A stretch of DNA of 10,156 bases from Actinomycetes bacterium (GTDB lineage Bacteria > Actinomycetota > Actinomycetes > Actinomycetales > Cellulomonadaceae), in contig JAEWEI010000223.1 in NCBI GenBank assembly GCA_023389545.1, positions 1 through 10,156 on the forward strand. Reading direction: 5' to 3'. How positions within the stretch are numbered: position 1 is the first letter of the stretch; each line of letters starts with the position of its first letter. The notes under the pieces are model-generated. The model made no database searches, was not told the origin of the DNA, and was given only the letters and a program-made list of their open reading frames with translations. The position numbers and the translations under genes were made by a program. Below are positions 1 to 6,835 of this stretch, in pieces.

Positions 1-295
<295 letters not shown>

Positions 296-2380
296 TCAAG
301 CACGTGTGGTGGGCCGGCTCGCGAGCAGGTCGGCGATGTCGTCCACGGCCCAGGGGTTCTGCAGCGACGTCACGTCGCCCAGCGGATCCCCGTCGAGGAG
401 CTGGGCGAGCAGGCGGCGCATGATCTTGCCCGAGCGGGTCTTGGGCAGGTCGGGGACGAGCAGCACGTCGCGGGGCTTGGTCACCGGGCCGATCGCCCGC
501 CCCACGTGTGAGCGCAGCTCCTCGCGTAGCGCGGCGGTGGCGGCGTGCCAGGCGGCTGTGTCCAGCGAGCCGTCGGCCCGGCGCGCCGGCGCCTGCGTGG
601 GGATGACGAACGCCGCGACGGCCTGGCCGGTCACCGCGTCCCGCACCCCGGCCACCCCGGCCTCGCCCACCGACGCGTGCGCCACCAGCGCGGACTCGAT
701 CTCGATGGTGGACAGCCGGTGGCCGGAGACGTTGACCACGTCGTCGATGCGGCCGAGCAGCCAGATGTCGCCGTCCGCGTCCCACGATGCGCCGTCACCC
801 GCCAGGAAGTACCCCTGGCCGTCCACGCCACGCCCCGCGAACCGGCGCCAGTACGCGTCGAGGTAGCGCTGCTCGTCACCCCAGACCGTGCGCGCCATGC
901 CGGGCCACGGCCTGTCGACCACCAGGTAGCCGCCCGAGCCGAACGGCACCGGCTCACCCTGCTCGTCGACCACCTTCGCGGAGATGCCCGGCAGCGGGCG
1001 TGTCGCCGAGCCCGGCTTGAGGGTCGTGGAGCCGGGCAGCGGCGCGATCATCGCCGCGCCCGTCTCGGACTGCCACCAGGTGTCGACGATGGGCGCGCGG
1101 CCACCGCCGACCTGCTCGTGGAACCACACCCACGCCTCGGGGTTGATGGCCTCGCCGACGGTCCCCAGCAGGCGGATGCTCGACAGGTCGTACGTGCCCG
1201 GCAGGCCGTCCGGGAACCACGTCATCAGCGTGCGCAGCAGGGTCGGGGCCGTGTAGTACGTCGTGACGCCGTAGCGCTCGATGACCTCGAGGTGGCGCTC
1301 GCGGTGCGGGGTGTCGGGCGTGCCCTCGTAGATGACCTGCGTGAGCCCGTTGGCCAGCGGGCCGTAGATCTCGTAGGTGTGCGCGGTGACCCAGGCCAGG
1401 TCGGCAGTGCACCAGTGCACGTCGTCGGGCTTGGCGTCGAAGTGCGCCCAGTGCGCCCAGGCGGCATGCGTGAGGTAGCCGCCGGTGGTGTGCACCAGGC
1501 CCTTCGGCTTCCCGGTGGTGCCCGAGGTGTAGATGATGAACAGCGGCGTCTCGGAGTCGAAGGACTCAGCCTCGTGCACGTCGGGCACATCGGCGATGGC
1601 GTCGTGCCACCACACGTCCCGGCCCGGCGTCCACGCGACGTCCTGGCCGGTGCGGCGCACCACGAGCACGTGCTCCACATGGTCGATGCCCTCGACCGCG
1701 GCGTCGGCGGCGGACTTCACCTCGACGGCCTGGCCGCGGCGGAACTGCCCGTCGCTGGTGACGAGCACCTTGGCGCCCGTGTCCTGCACCCGGAACCGTA
1801 CGGCCTCGGCGGAGAAGCCGCCGAAGACCAGCGAGTGCACCGCGCCGATCCGGGCGATGGCCAGGGTCACGACCACCGTCTCGGCGATCACCGGCAGGTA
1901 GACGACCACCCGGTCGCCCTTGCCGACGCCGAGCGCGGTGAGCGCGTGCGCGGCCTGCGCGACCTCGCGCTGGAGCTGGGCGTAGGTGATGGAGCGGCGG
2001 TCGCCGCGCTCGCCCTCGACGTGCAACGCGACCTTGTCGCCGCGCCCCGCGTCGACGTGCCGGTCCACGCAGTTGACGGCCGCATTGAGCCGCCCGCCCA
2101 CGAACCACTGCGCCTGCGGCACGGTGAGCTCGTCGGGCTCGCCGCCGGGGACGGGCACGGCGGGGGACCAGGTGTGCGCGGTATGCCAGGGCGTGTCCCA
2201 CTGCAGCCGGCGCGCGGCGTCCTCCCAGAAGGCGATCGGGTCGGCGGCGGCCGCGGCCAGGAGCCGGGCGTGCTCGGCCGGGCCGATGTTGGCCTGCGCG
2301 GCGAACTCGGCGGGCGCCGGGAAGGCGCGGTCCTCGATCTGCAGCGCGGAGATCGTCGGGTTGCCCACGTCGGTGCTCAC
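296..2380 (-). CDS. acsA: acetyl-CoA synthetase (acetate--CoA ligase, AMP-forming)
   Basis: A 694-aa adenylate-forming enzyme that converts acetate, ATP and CoA to acetyl-CoA via acetyl-AMP; the family usually has about 650 residues. Motifs are the phosphate loop YTSGTTGKPKG (284-294), GEAINPEAW (409-417), the acetate-pocket and adenylate motif TWWQSETG (434-441), GRIDDVVNVSGHR (543-555) and the C-terminal LPKTRSGKIMRR (645-656). In that last motif Lys652 is the catalytic lysine that protein acetylases modify in this family. The frame stays open upstream to 2809, but that would run through the permease gene. The GTG at 2380 is preferred because it has a GGAGGTG ribosome-binding site and forms a GTGA overlap with the permease stop, so translation is probably coupled. 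Its place between a sulfur transporter and metY suggests it recycles acetate released by sulfhydrylation. Activity on other short acids cannot be excluded. Confidence 0.93.
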   Translation of the reverse strand: MSTDVGNPTISALQIEDRAFPAPAEFAAQANIGPAEHARLLAAAAADPIAFWEDAARRLQWDTPWHTAHTWSPAVPVPGGEPDELTVPQAQWFVGGRLNAAVNCVDRHVDAGRGDKVALHVEGERGDRRSITYAQLQREVAQAAHALTALGVGKGDRVVVYLPVIAETVVVTLAIARIGAVHSLVFGGFSAEAVRFRVQDTGAKVLVTSDGQFRRGQAVEVKSAADAAVEGIDHVEHVLVVRRTGQDVAWTPGRDVWWHDAIADVPDVHEAESFDSETPLFIIYTSGTTGKPKGLVHTTGGYLTHAAWAHWAHFDAKPDDVHWCTADLAWVTAHTYEIYGPLANGLTQVIYEGTPDTPHRERHLEVIERYGVTTYYTAPTLLRTLMTWFPDGLPGTYDLSSIRLLGTVGEAINPEAWVWFHEQVGGGRAPIVDTWWQSETGAAMIAPLPGSTTLKPGSATRPLPGISAKVVDEQGEPVPFGSGGYLVVDRPWPGMARTVWGDEQRYLDAYWRRFAGRGVDGQGYFLAGDGASWDADGDIWLLGRIDDVVNVSGHRLSTIEIESALVAHASVGEAGVAGVRDAVTGQAVAAFVIPTQAPARRADGSLDTAAWHAATAALREELRSHVGRAIGPVTKPRDVLLVPDLPKTRSGKIMRRLLAQLLDGDPLGDVTSLQNPWAVDDIADLLASRPTTRA

Positions 2381-3297
2381 GCCCACCTCCGCAGCAGCGA
2401 TTTCTCGGCCACGCCGATCAGCGAGTCGGTGAGCTTGCCGAGCACGGCGAGCAGCACGATCGCGAGGATCATCCGGTCGATGCGGCCGTTCTGGCCGGAG
2501 TCGAGAAGCAGGAAGCCCAGGCCCATCGAGGAGTTCAGCAGCTCCGCGGCCACCAGGAACAGCCACGACTGCGCGAGGGCGAGCCGCAGCCCGGAGATGA
2601 CGGTGGGCACCACGGCGGGGAGCTGGACGCGGGCGAGCAGGCGGGGGCCGGTGAGCCCGTAGGCGCGGCCGGCCTCGACGAGGTGCGGGTCCACATGCCG
2701 CAGCGCGCCCGCGACGGTGGTGTAGACGGGGAAGAACGAGCCGATCGCAATGAGGATGAGCTTGGAGTCCTCGTTGATGCCGACCCACAGCAGCAGCAGC
2801 GGCACCCACGCGAGCGACGGGACGGCACGCACGGCGCCGAGGGTCGGGGCCAGCAGCACGTCGCTGACCCGGGACAGCCCGACCAGCGCGCCCACGGCGA
2901 GCCCGAGGAGCGCGCCGACAGCGAAGCCGATGAGCACGCGCTGCGTCGAGATGGCGACGTACTGGCCGAGCAGCCCGCGCTCGGCCAGGTCGATCGCCGC
3001 CAGCCAGACCGACTCAGGCGTCGGGAGCTGGTATGCGGGCACCCGGCCGGTGGTGGTGACCCACTGCCACAGCGCCAGCAGGAGCACGGGCAGCGCCATG
3101 CCCGCCAGGGCTCGCACCGCGCGGCGCTCGGTGAGCGAACGCGGTCGCTGACCCGGGGGCGCGTCGTCCGACCGGTGCGGGCCGGAGGGCTCACGGCCTG
3201 CGGTGTCGAACGGGTTGAACGCGCGCACGGCGGGCAACGTCCGGCCGGCGTCGTCCGTGACCGGGCCGTAGCCGGGGATCCCGACGGGGACGGACAT
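2377..3297 (-). CDS. ssuC: ABC transporter permease, sulfonate/taurine (SsuC/TauC) type
   Basis: A 306-aa inner-membrane subunit of the BPD_transp_1 family. About six hydrophobic segments begin near residues 63, 121, 160, 178, 232 and 276. The cytoplasmic EAA loop that docks with the ATPase starts at EAGRAYGLTG (208-217) and runs to LPAVVPTVISGLRLAL. The segments PSLAWVPLLLLWVGI (160-174) and SSMGLGFLLL (256-265) are characteristic of the SsuC/TauC/NMT1 transporter group. A hydrophilic N-terminal extension of about 60 residues precedes the first membrane segment and is longer than in many homologues. The ATG start has AGGAG a few bases upstream. Its TGA overlaps the GTG of the acetyl-CoA synthetase. 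It is third in the operon, after the ATPase and binding protein, separated from the latter by a perfect stem-loop. Substrate is inferred only; aliphatic sulfonates or taurine are most likely. Confidence 0.87.
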   Translation of the reverse strand: MSVPVGIPGYGPVTDDAGRTLPAVRAFNPFDTAGREPSGPHRSDDAPPGQRPRSLTERRAVRALAGMALPVLLLALWQWVTTTGRVPAYQLPTPESVWLAAIDLAERGLLGQYVAISTQRVLIGFAVGALLGLAVGALVGLSRVSDVLLAPTLGAVRAVPSLAWVPLLLLWVGINEDSKLILIAIGSFFPVYTTVAGALRHVDPHLVEAGRAYGLTGPRLLARVQLPAVVPTVISGLRLALAQSWLFLVAAELLNSSMGLGFLLLDSGQNGRIDRMILAIVLLAVLGKLTDSLIGVAEKSLLRRWA

Positions 3298-3352
3298 GAG
3301 TGCTCCTGAGGGGTGCGTGGTGCGGTTCCGCCGCGGGGGACGCGACGGTGGC

Positions 3353-3387
3353 GCCCCTGGCCCGGCCGCGCGGGCCGGGCCAGGGGC
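3353..3387 (-). terminator. perfect 15-bp stem-loop between the binding-protein and permease genes
   Basis: The arms at 3353-3367 and 3373-3387 are exact reverse complements (GCCCCTGGCCCGGCC and its partner) around a 5-base loop GCGCG. On the transcript it begins nine bases after the binding-protein stop. No T-run follows, so it is not a classic terminator. It is more likely a partial terminator or a 3'-end stabiliser that lets the binding protein be made in excess over the permease, a common arrangement in ABC operons. The structure is certain from sequence; the role is inferred. Confidence 0.55.
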
Positions 3388-3396
3388 TGCGGTGCG

Positions 3397-4449
3397 TCAG
3401 CCCGTGACGTTCGCGGGGTCGGCCTTCTTCACGTACGTGTCGTCGAGCAGCTTGCCGAGGGCGTCGTCGATGAGCTGCTGGCTCGCGACGTCGCCGGACT
3501 CGACGAAGATCGGGCCGACGATCTCGAGCACCTTGCGCTGCGCCTCGCCAGGGGCCGGGTCGACCGCGAGGTTGGTGCGCTCGGTGATGACCGTCTTCGC
3601 GACGGCCGGGTCGATGCCCGCGACCTCGGCGAGGATCGCGACGACCTCGTCGGGGTTCTCCTGGGCCCAGGCGCGCGCCTTCTCATAGGCGTCCACCACG
3701 AGCTGCGCCAGGTCGGGGCTCTTCTCCAGGAACGTCTCCGTGGCGTTGAGGAACCCGTAGGTGTTGAAGTCGATGTTCCGGTAGACGAGCTTCGAGCCGG
3801 CGGTGGCCTCGCTGGCCGCCATCAGCGGGTCGAGCCCCGACCACGCCGCGACGGCGCCGGACTCGAGCGCTGCCTTGCCGTCGGCGTGCTGCAGGTTCTG
3901 CACCTCGACCTCGTCGAGGGCGACGCCTGCCTCCTCGAGCGCCTGCAGCAGGAAGAAGTACGGGTCGGTGCCCTTGGTGGCGGCCACCGACTTGCCCTTG
4001 AGGTCGGCCACCGACGTGATGTCCGAGCCCTGCGGGACGACGATCGCGGCCCACTCCGGCTGGGAGTAGATGTCGATGGCGACGATCGGCGAGCCGTTCG
4101 AGCGGGCGAGCAGCGCGGCCGAGCCTGCCGTGGAGCCCACGTCGATGGCGCCCGCGCGGAGCGCCTCGTTGGCCTTGTTCGAGCCCGCCGACTGCACCCA
4201 GTTGACCGTCACGTCGTCGCCGAGCGTGGCCTCGAGCCAGCCCTGGTCCTTGATGACCAGGCTCAGCGGGTTGTACGTCGCGAAGTCGAGCGTGAGCGTG
4301 TCGGCGCTCCAGCCCTCGGCGGCGACCTCGGTGGCGTCGGGCTCGGGGGCCTTGTCGGTGACGCCACCCTCTCCGCTCACGCACCCGCTGAGCAGCAGGG
4401 CAGCGGCGAGCGTCGTCGCTGTCAGCGACAGGGCGGTACGGATCTGCAT
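3397..4449 (-). CDS. ssuA: sulfonate-type ABC transporter substrate-binding lipoprotein (SsuA family)
   Basis: A 350-aa exported binding protein. A signal peptide at 1-22 ends in the lipobox LLSGC with Cys23 as the lipidated residue, so it would be anchored to the outer face of the membrane. An acidic linker follows. The mature part has the fold typical of the SsuA/TauA/NMT1 group: LDFATYNPLSLVIKDQGWLE (54-73), SAGSNKANEALRAGAIDVGS (87-106) and the lobe-crossing DLKGKSVAATKGT (149-161). Length is normal for the family. The ATG start has TGGAGAG just upstream. It is the second gene of the operon, 30 bp after the ATPase gene, and is followed by a strong stem-loop. It captures the transporter's ligand, probably an aliphatic sulfonate or taurine. 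No sulfonate monooxygenase of the SsuD or TauD type is recognisable beside it, so the true ligand remains open. Confidence 0.88.
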   Translation of the reverse strand: MQIRTALSLTATTLAAALLLSGCVSGEGGVTDKAPEPDATEVAAEGWSADTLTLDFATYNPLSLVIKDQGWLEATLGDDVTVNWVQSAGSNKANEALRAGAIDVGSTAGSAALLARSNGSPIVAIDIYSQPEWAAIVVPQGSDITSVADLKGKSVAATKGTDPYFFLLQALEEAGVALDEVEVQNLQHADGKAALESGAVAAWSGLDPLMAASEATAGSKLVYRNIDFNTYGFLNATETFLEKSPDLAQLVVDAYEKARAWAQENPDEVVAILAEVAGIDPAVAKTVITERTNLAVDPAPGEAQRKVLEIVGPIFVESGDVASQQLIDDALGKLLDDTYVKKADPANVTG

Positions 4450-4479
4450 GGTCTCTCCAGGGGAGGGGGTGGGGGCAGG

Positions 4480-5316
4480 TCAGATGGAGTGGTGCTGGTC
4501 AGGGTCCGGTTGGGGGCGGTGATGGGTGTCGACGCCGAGGCCTTCGAGGAGCCCGGCGCGCAGGACGGCGAGCGCCGCGTCGGCGCGGTCGCGGGGCCGC
4601 GAGCCCGGTACGTCGATGACGGACTGGATCGAGCCGCGTGACGCGGGATCGGGGGCGAGCGTGGTCAGCAGCACGACGCGGTCGGCGAGGTAGAGCGCCT
4701 CCTCGACGTCGTGCGTCACCAGCAGCACCGTGGTCGGCTCGGCGGCGTGCACGTCGAGCAGCAGGTCCTGCATCTTCAGGCGGGTGAGGGCGTCGAGGGC
4801 GCCGAACGGCTCGTCGAGCAGCAGCACGCCGGGGTTGCGGGCCAGGGCCCGGGCCAGTGAGGCGCGCTGTGCCATGCCGCCGGACACCTGGCGCGGCCGC
4901 AGCCCGGCCGAGGGGGTGAGACCCACGAGGTCGAGCAGTTCGGCCACCCGCTGACGCCCCTCGGCCTTCGGCGTCCCGCGTGGGAGCCCGAGCGCGACGT
5001 TCTGGCTGAGGCTCTGCCAGGGCAGGAGCCGCGGCTCCTGGAACGCGACGGCGGTGCGCCTGTCGATGCCGGTGACGGGCGCGCCGTCGATGAGGATCTG
5101 GCCTGCGTCGGGCGTGTCCAGACCCGCCACCTGGCGCAGCAGCGTCGACTTGCCGCAGCCCGAGGGCCCGAGGATCGCGACGATCTCCCCGGCCCGCAGC
5201 GACAGGTCGACGCCGGAGAGGACAGTGCGGGGGCCTGTCGGCGTGGTGAAGGCGCGGCGCACCCCGCTCAGGGCGACGTCGAGCGCCGAGCGCGTGCTGG
5301 TGGTCGTGATGGCCAT
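4480..5316 (-). CDS. ssuB: ABC transporter ATPase, sulfonate/taurine (SsuB/TauB) type
   Basis: A 278-aa nucleotide-binding subunit that powers the SsuA/SsuC transporter from the cytoplasmic face. All catalytic parts are intact: Walker A GPSGCGKST (50-58), Q-loop Gln93 in AFQEPRLLPW (91-100), signature VSGGMAQR (144-151), Walker B VLLLDEP (164-170) with catalytic Glu169, D-loop GALD (172-175) and switch His202 in THD. The sequence FQEPRLLPW is characteristic of the nitrate/sulfonate/taurine ATPase group. The C-terminal tail after about 240 is variable and His/Pro/Asp-rich. The ATG has only a modest AGGA ribosome-binding site, which an alternative RNA fold could hide. It is the first long gene of the operon, about 135 bp downstream of the polycysteine leader ORF, so its expression is the direct target of the proposed attenuator. 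Confidence 0.9.
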   Translation of the reverse strand: MAITTTSTRSALDVALSGVRRAFTTPTGPRTVLSGVDLSLRAGEIVAILGPSGCGKSTLLRQVAGLDTPDAGQILIDGAPVTGIDRRTAVAFQEPRLLPWQSLSQNVALGLPRGTPKAEGRQRVAELLDLVGLTPSAGLRPRQVSGGMAQRASLARALARNPGVLLLDEPFGALDALTRLKMQDLLLDVHAAEPTTVLLVTHDVEEALYLADRVVLLTTLAPDPASRGSIQSVIDVPGSRPRDRADAALAVLRAGLLEGLGVDTHHRPQPDPDQHHSI

Positions 5317-5606
5317 GGCCGTCCTGGGGGGTCAGGCGGGCACTGACGGCTCAGGCGGGTTCACCGGGGCCGGGTGCCGCGCACAGCTGCGGGCGAGGTC
5401 GTGCACCGGCCCTCGCGGCCCGGCGGGGGGCCGGGGTCGTGGCGTCGAGGCGTCAGACGCGAGGGCGGTGCGGCTGCGGACAACAACAGCAGCGGCGGGG
5501 CCGACAGCGGCTCTGGCGGTGGCGGGAGGCAGTCATCGGGTGCGACCTGCCTCTCCGCTCGTGAGTGCGTCCGAATGTTGAGACGCGGTGTTCACCTGGT
5601 GGGAAC
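5317..5606 (-). promoter_or_regulatory. Cys-leader attenuator region of the ssuBAC-acsA-metY operon
   Basis: Predicted 5' leader of about 290 nt, containing the polycysteine ORF (5453-5536) and several competing helices. Helix 1 pairs GCACCGCCCTCGCG inside the last codons of the leader ORF (5458-5471) with 5403-5417: 14 pairs and one bulged base (5408). Within its loop a 6-bp hairpin pairs 5419-5424 with 5430-5435. The 3' arm of helix 1 can instead pair with 5368-5377 (nine pairs, one bulge). Near the ATPase start GCCGTC/GACGGC (5318-5323 with 5345-5350) would cover the ribosome-binding site. A nine-base direct repeat (TCAGGCGGG on the plus strand) occurs at 5332-5340 and 5351-5359. A ribosome held at Cys16-19 would sit on the helix 1 5' arm. 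Pairings are read from sequence; switching is inference. Confidence 0.6.
5453..5536 (-). CDS. polycysteine leader peptide of the ssuBAC operon (27 aa)
   Basis: A short ORF in the leader of the transporter/methionine operon. It begins MTASRHRQSR, has Cys11, then RRCCCCPQ with Cys16-19 in a row, and ends HRPRV before TGA. Five of 27 residues are Cys, against seven in all recognised longer proteins of the window together. Four of the five Cys codons are TGT, although those seven are all TGC. The start is ATG with AGGCAGG nine bases upstream; the frame is also open further upstream, but no better start is evident. Polycysteine leader ORFs that attenuate sulfur operons are established in mycobacteria. 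Here the peptide itself probably has no function: slow decoding when Cys-tRNA is scarce would change the folding of the downstream leader and raise expression of the transporter, acsA and metY. Confidence 0.85.
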   Translation of the reverse strand: MTASRHRQSRCRPRRCCCCPQPHRPRV

Positions 5607-5612
5607 GGGATG

Positions 5613-5641
5613 AGAGTAGCGGTCTGCGGGGGGTGGGGCAA
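5613..5641 (-). promoter_or_regulatory. candidate sigma-A promoter of the ssuBAC operon
   Basis: On the minus strand, a -35 box TTGCCC (5636-5641), a 17-base spacer and a -10 box TACTCT (5613-5618) match the housekeeping pattern TTGnnn-N17-TAnnnT. Transcription would start near G5606, giving a 70-nt untranslated stretch before the leader ORF. A short inverted repeat CGAG-N4-CTCG (5642-5653) abuts the -35 box and could be a regulator site. Prediction by eye only. Confidence 0.5.
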
Positions 5642-5680
5642 CGAGTTGTCTCGGCAGTCGGGCGCCCGGGCATGGCTTCG

Positions 5681-5716
5681 CCGCGCGGACGACCGAACCC
5701 AGCGGCGCCCGCGCGG
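5681..5716 (-). terminator. possible terminator hairpin after the oxidoreductase gene
   Basis: The eight-base palindrome CCGCGCGG occurs at 5681-5688 and 5709-5716, allowing an 8-bp stem with a 20-base loop about ten bases after the oxidoreductase stop. No T-run follows on the minus strand, so support is weak in such GC-rich DNA. Confidence 0.25.
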
Positions 5717-5725
5717 TGAAGAACC

Positions 5726-6754
5726 TCAGGCGAGCAACTCGGCGATCGCCGGCAGCATCCTCGGATCGGTCTGCACGAGCAACGTCGTGATCGCCGTGTC
5801 CTTCCACGCGGGGAGCTGCGCGCGGATGGCCTCCGGCGGCCCCACGAGCGCGATGTCCTGGACCAGCTCGAGCGGCACGGCGGCCGCCGCCTCCGCGCGC
5901 CGGCCCTCCAGGTAGTGGGCCTGGATCTCGTCGCACGCCTCGCCGTAGCCGAGCCGGTCGAGCACGTCGCGGTGGAAGTTGGCGCCCTTCGCCCCCATGC
6001 CGCCCGCGTACAGCGCGATGAACGGCCGCACGGTGTCGGCCGCCTTCTCCACGTCCTCGCCGAGCACCACGGGGACGGTGGCCGTCACCTCGAAGCCCTC
6101 GATGTCGCTGGCCCCGGCGGGTCGCTTGGCGAAGCCGTCGGCGAGCAGCTCGCGGTACGTCGCGTCCATTCGCGGTGAGTAGAACATCGGCAGCCAGCCG
6201 TCGCAGATCTCGGCGGCGAGGGCGATGTTCTTGGGCCCCTCCGCGGCGAGCAGGATCGGCAGGTCGGCGCGCAGCGGGTGCACCGTCGAGCGCAGCGCCT
6301 TGCCCAGGCCCGCGCCACCCGCATAAGGCAGTTGGTAGAAGTCGCCGTCGTGTGTGACGGGCGCCTCGCGGGCCAGGACGTCGCGCACGATGGCGATGTA
6401 CTCGCGTGTGCGGGCCAGCGGCCGCGGGTACGGCTGGCCGTACCAGCCCTCCACCACCTGAGGGCCGGACGCCCCCAGGCCGAGGGCGAAGCGCCCGCCG
6501 GAGAGGTGGTCGAGGGTGAGGGCCGCCATCGCGGCCGCGGTCGGGGTGCGGGCGGAGAGCTGCGCGATCGCCGTGCCCAGGCGGATCTGCGACGTGCGCG
6601 ATCCCCACCAGGCGAGCGGGGTGAACGCGTCGGACCCGTAGGCCTCAGCCGTCCACACCGAGTCCAGTCCGAGCCGGTCGGCGGCGATCACCGCCTCCTG
6701 CGCGCCGGGCGGGGGGCCCGCGGACCAGTAGCCGGTGTGGTAGCCCAGGCGCAT
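5726..6754 (-). CDS. luciferase-like monooxygenase family oxidoreductase, probably F420-dependent
   Basis: A TIM-barrel flavin/F420 oxidoreductase of 342 aa. The opening MRLGYHTGYW, then GLDSVWTAEAYGSDAFTPLAWWGSRT, a barrel strand RFALGLGASGPQVVEGWYG and late LVGPPEAIRAQLPAWKDTAI are typical of the LLM-class family that includes mycobacterial Rv3520c. Most of that family are predicted F420 enzymes whose substrates are unknown. The frame extends to an ATG at 6790, adding 12 residues. The ATG at 6754 is preferred because GAGGG lies eight bases before it and the family motif begins right there. The gene stands 81 bp after the DUF1648 gene and 409 bp before the sulfonate transporter operon, from which a separate promoter divides it. 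LLM enzymes include the alkanesulfonate monooxygenase SsuD, so a role in desulfonation is imaginable, but this protein looks closer to the F420 branch. Confidence 0.82.
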   Translation of the reverse strand: MRLGYHTGYWSAGPPPGAQEAVIAADRLGLDSVWTAEAYGSDAFTPLAWWGSRTSQIRLGTAIAQLSARTPTAAAMAALTLDHLSGGRFALGLGASGPQVVEGWYGQPYPRPLARTREYIAIVRDVLAREAPVTHDGDFYQLPYAGGAGLGKALRSTVHPLRADLPILLAAEGPKNIALAAEICDGWLPMFYSPRMDATYRELLADGFAKRPAGASDIEGFEVTATVPVVLGEDVEKAADTVRPFIALYAGGMGAKGANFHRDVLDRLGYGEACDEIQAHYLEGRRAEAAAAVPLELVQDIALVGPPEAIRAQLPAWKDTAITTLLVQTDPRMLPAIAELLA

Positions 6755-6835
6755 CGTCGCATCCCTCATCTCGTCGTCGAGAGACCCCATCCTGCACGGT
6801 GGGCGGCTGCCTGTCCGCTGAGGCGGGCGCCGAGT

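Noticed and set aside
545..2662. Long plus-strand open frame of 705 codons opposite acsA and the permease
   Set aside because: A shadow frame caused by high GC. The translation is Arg/Gly/Val/His-rich with no domain, and the minus strand carries unmistakable conserved enzymes.
2381..2809. Upstream extension of the acetyl-CoA synthetase frame by 143 codons
   Set aside because: It runs through the permease gene in another frame, is very Arg/Pro/Ala-rich as antisense or out-of-frame GC-rich sequence often is, and the internal GTG has a good ribosome-binding site plus a GTGA overlap.
5659..5668. 10-bp palindrome CGGGCGCCCG upstream of the ssuBAC promoter
   Set aside because: Short GC-only palindromes are expected by chance in this composition, and nothing else marks it as an operator.
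6755..6790. Earlier ATG starts for the LLM oxidoreductase at 6790 and 6769
   Set aside because: Neither has a properly spaced ribosome-binding site, while the ATG at 6754 has GAGGG eight bases upstream and begins the family's typical N-terminal strand. The longer form is not excluded.
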